Of a stretch of 64,000 bases of DNA, positions 62,039-64,000 are shown in pieces; position 1 is the stretch's first letter, and every line of letters starts with the position of its first letter. The stretch covers positions 4,141,501 to 4,205,500 of the forward strand of contig JABWDB010000011.1 in NCBI GenBank assembly GCA_019614645.1, read 5' to 3'. The translations under genes and the position numbers were made by a program. The DNA comes from Stratiolaelaps scimitus. Its lineage: Eukaryota > Arthropoda > Arachnida > Mesostigmata > Laelapidae. A model generated the notes under the pieces. That model did not search any database. It was given only the letters and a program-made list of their open reading frames with translations, and was not told the DNA's origin.

Positions 62039-63388
62039 TTAGACTTCGAGCACCTGACCGAAAGTGATGACGTCACTTACGCAGATGATTCGGCCGTGAG
62101 GGCGCGATTGCTTGTTGTCGATATCATTTGTCTCGTACAAGCCGACTTGCTTGCAGAGGGGCCGAATAGCAAGCTTCTCGAAGCCCACATGGGTGTGGCT
62201 TTCGCCGCACTCCAACTCTTTCTGACGTTTACCCGGCACAGCGCGAGATACGTAGGCTAACCCATCATGACTTTTTCGCCAGGTGACCCCGTCTGTATCG
62301 ATTATACAGTCCGTACATGACGTGTACGAGGAATCAAAATAGTCTATGCGTTTTCCATCGCCCGAAGGAGAAAATCCTCCAGTGGAAATCAGAATTAAGG
62401 GGTCACATTTGCCGTAGCAATGCACTGTGATATTTTTCACGACTGGCTCTCGGTGGGAAAAAACTTCTATGAAACCTGGATCAGGTCCGTTCCACTGAAG
62501 GACCCTGACTCCCGTGTTGTTCTCGTGGATGAGGACAACCAAAGTTCCGAGGAGTGAACGGAATATACGGCAGGACTGTAGGAGAACTTTCGGCGGATCC
62601 GGCTTGGTGAGGTCCTTGAAGTAGATCGTAGTGTCGGAACTTCGGTAGACGATGTAGGTCAATGGCACAAGGTAGAAGTCTTGCACATCCTCCACCAAAA
62701 AATCGAAATGTGCGCCAATTAGATCCAACGGAGCCCACTCCTTATTTAAGTATACGGCCAGCTGTAAAGGAAGTCCGGGTGCCGACTCCATCAGTGCCAC
62801 AGTAAATTCTCTTCGAAAAAGCGGCAGACCAGCTAACACGGTAGTGTTATCTGAGCTTTCTTTCTGATCAAGTATGGCGGCGATGTGATTCAGAACAAGA
62901 TCTTCCTTTTTTTGGTCACCTTCAGCCCATTTTTTGACCTCATCAACAAGCGGCCGGTAATCGCCCGCGTCACGCAGTGGATGCAAGCGGACAATTTCAC
63001 CGAAGACTTCCTTCACTTCCTCACTGGAGGCGTCCTCCGGAATCGAGATCCCTCCAATTATGAGGACACACCATCGACTGAAGTCGTCGTGCCGGATTTT
63101 TAGGGCAAACTTCAATAGCAGATAAGAGTCAGGGATCTCTTCGTGATGTTCCTTTTTAAGAAAACTGATAAAAGCTAATAGTACTTCGTTTGGCGTGTTC
63201 GCATCCCACGATGTCAACGCTGGTTGGGAATTAAAAAGATTCTGAAAATATTCGCATTTGTTGAGAAGTCTCTTTCCAATTGCCATACGACTGAAATCCT
63301 GGGCAACAAGAATGAATGTCTCCGAGCTTTCGAGCAGGTGGATCTCTCGAAAACGTTCACTAATGCAGGGAGTTCTCGCAGACGCCAT
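62039..63388 (-). CDS. BTB/POZ-like family protein, paralogue 3 (diverged)
   Basis: A single 1,350-bp coding exon on the minus strand, 449 residues. The ATG at 63388 directly follows an acceptor (ATTTTACAG), as in the other two members. Matching blocks in the same order: PLFRREFTVALM, DLIGAHFDF (IFGPNF in the others), DFYLVPLTYIVY, LLQSCRIFRS, HTHVGFE and RPHGRIICVSDVITF near the end. The N-terminus has a BTB-like pattern (SRMAIGKRLLNKCEYFQNLF then a helix LAFISFLKK). The lengths 444, 440 and 449 are nearly equal. Identity to paralogues 1 and 2 is low, so the split is old or evolution is fast. It also shows an acidic, Lys-rich middle (VKKWAEGDQKKEDLV) not seen in the others. Function unknown. 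Confidence 0.68.
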   Translation of the reverse strand: MASARTPCISERFREIHLLESSETFILVAQDFSRMAIGKRLLNKCEYFQNLFNSQPALTSWDANTPNEVLLAFISFLKKEHHEEIPDSYLLLKFALKIRHDDFSRWCVLIIGGISIPEDASSEEVKEVFGEIVRLHPLRDAGDYRPLVDEVKKWAEGDQKKEDLVLNHIAAILDQKESSDNTTVLAGLPLFRREFTVALMESAPGLPLQLAVYLNKEWAPLDLIGAHFDFLVEDVQDFYLVPLTYIVYRSSDTTIYFKDLTKPDPPKVLLQSCRIFRSLLGTLVVLIHENNTGVRVLQWNGPDPGFIEVFSHREPVVKNITVHCYGKCDPLILISTGGFSPSGDGKRIDYFDSSYTSCTDCIIDTDGVTWRKSHDGLAYVSRAVPGKRQKELECGESHTHVGFEKLAIRPLCKQVGLYETNDIDNKQSRPHGRIICVSDVITFGQVLEV

Positions 63389-64000
63389 CTGTAAAATAAG
63401 GTAGACCGCAGAGGACGGATAGGTGTCAGAGACCTGTCAGGAGGTAACGTGGGCAGCAGGGTGTCCTATTCTGGTCAATAGCTGAGTCAGTTGCGTTCAT
63501 TTGAGACAAATAACGCGATACAGAGACCCCACCGAGGTCAGCCTGAATGGGATTACGGCAATGTGGATTATGACTTGCCTGTTAACAATAGGCATCTGCC
63601 TCGCAGGAATTCAATTGGCAAAGGTAACAGGATTCTTAACGGCAGTGTTACCACTGGAGAGAGGTATGACACACACTGTTGAGGAAACCTTGAGAATAGT
63701 TGTAATAGTATGGATGATGTCAAGTTTGTGCAAGATATGAAGGCCACTAAAAGTAGATAGAGAAGCTTACGACGACCGCTTCATATGTAGGGACGACACT
63801 GCATGCTTCTTGTTACACGGACGAGTGTGTTCTATTATTTTTGTTTGCTCTCTCACTCTCTTTCTCTCTCTCTACCTCTCTCTTAAGTTCATGATACCAC
63901 CCGCCATATTCATGCACTCGACAAACTCGATGAGCGAGCGGCACAATACCGATAAGGTATATCGCACAATCCACTTTGTAGTCCCAATTACAATGAATTA
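63389..64000. other. 5' flank of BTB-like paralogue 3, window end
   Basis: It holds the acceptor and intron sequence upstream of the paralogue 3 coding exon (minus strand); no leader exon could be placed. A CT-rich stretch lies near 63845-63882. Short open frames at 63491-63740 lack features. Confidence 0.4.

Overview
This is eukaryotic nuclear DNA. Genes are split by GT-AG introns with phases that match across exons, coding density is low, (TA)n and other microsatellites are frequent, and tRNA-derived SINE-like repeats and a dead mariner element are present. The recognised genes (MIS12, ANKRD39, TMEM242, POC1-like, glutaredoxin, Argonaute) point to an animal. The divergent Argonaute and POC1-like proteins and the repeat content fit an arthropod, possibly a mite or other chelicerate. 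That placement is inference, because no rRNA or mitochondrial marker lies in the window.

Layout: (1) 1-8.5 kb holds a possible isolated first exon (534-636) and a three-exon gene for an acidic, disordered protein of unknown function (4510-8496). (2) 8.5-17 kb is gene-poor, with two strong hairpins and a 26-bp minisatellite of 16 copies (13059-13487). (3) 17-23.4 kb carries two tandem same-strand paralogues (17078-18412 and 22017-23339) of an unrecognised protein family with a BTB/POZ-like N-terminus. A third, more diverged member lies on the other strand at 62039-63388. In all three the whole protein is one uninterrupted exon, and a consensus 3' splice acceptor ends exactly at the base before the ATG. 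(4) 24.9-25.5 kb has two SINE-like elements, one flanked by perfect 15-bp direct repeats. (5) 26.2-28.9 kb (minus) is a four-exon dithiol glutaredoxin with an N-terminal hydrophobic anchor. (6) 32.2-37.3 kb is a nine-exon POC1-like WD40 protein. (7) 39.2-43.4 kb is an Argonaute whose third catalytic residue (Asp) is Gly. (8) 45.6-46.7 kb (minus) is ANKRD39. (9) 48.1-50 kb (minus) is a gene with a polyglutamine-rich C-terminus, not recognised. (10) 52.7-55.9 kb is MIS12, with a dead mariner element in its last intron. (11) 58.8-60.8 kb is TMEM242, with a strong hairpin in its last intron. (12) 62.0-63.4 kb is the third BTB-like paralogue.

The genes do not form a pathway. They are an ordinary metazoan mix: kinetochore and centriole parts, redox, small-RNA silencing and a mitochondrial membrane protein. 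The most interesting items are the BTB-like family with its fixed acceptor-ATG architecture and the Argonaute predicted to lack slicer activity. All exon boundaries were placed by eye from GT/AG sites, reading-frame continuity and family similarity recalled from knowledge. No alignment or database search was run.
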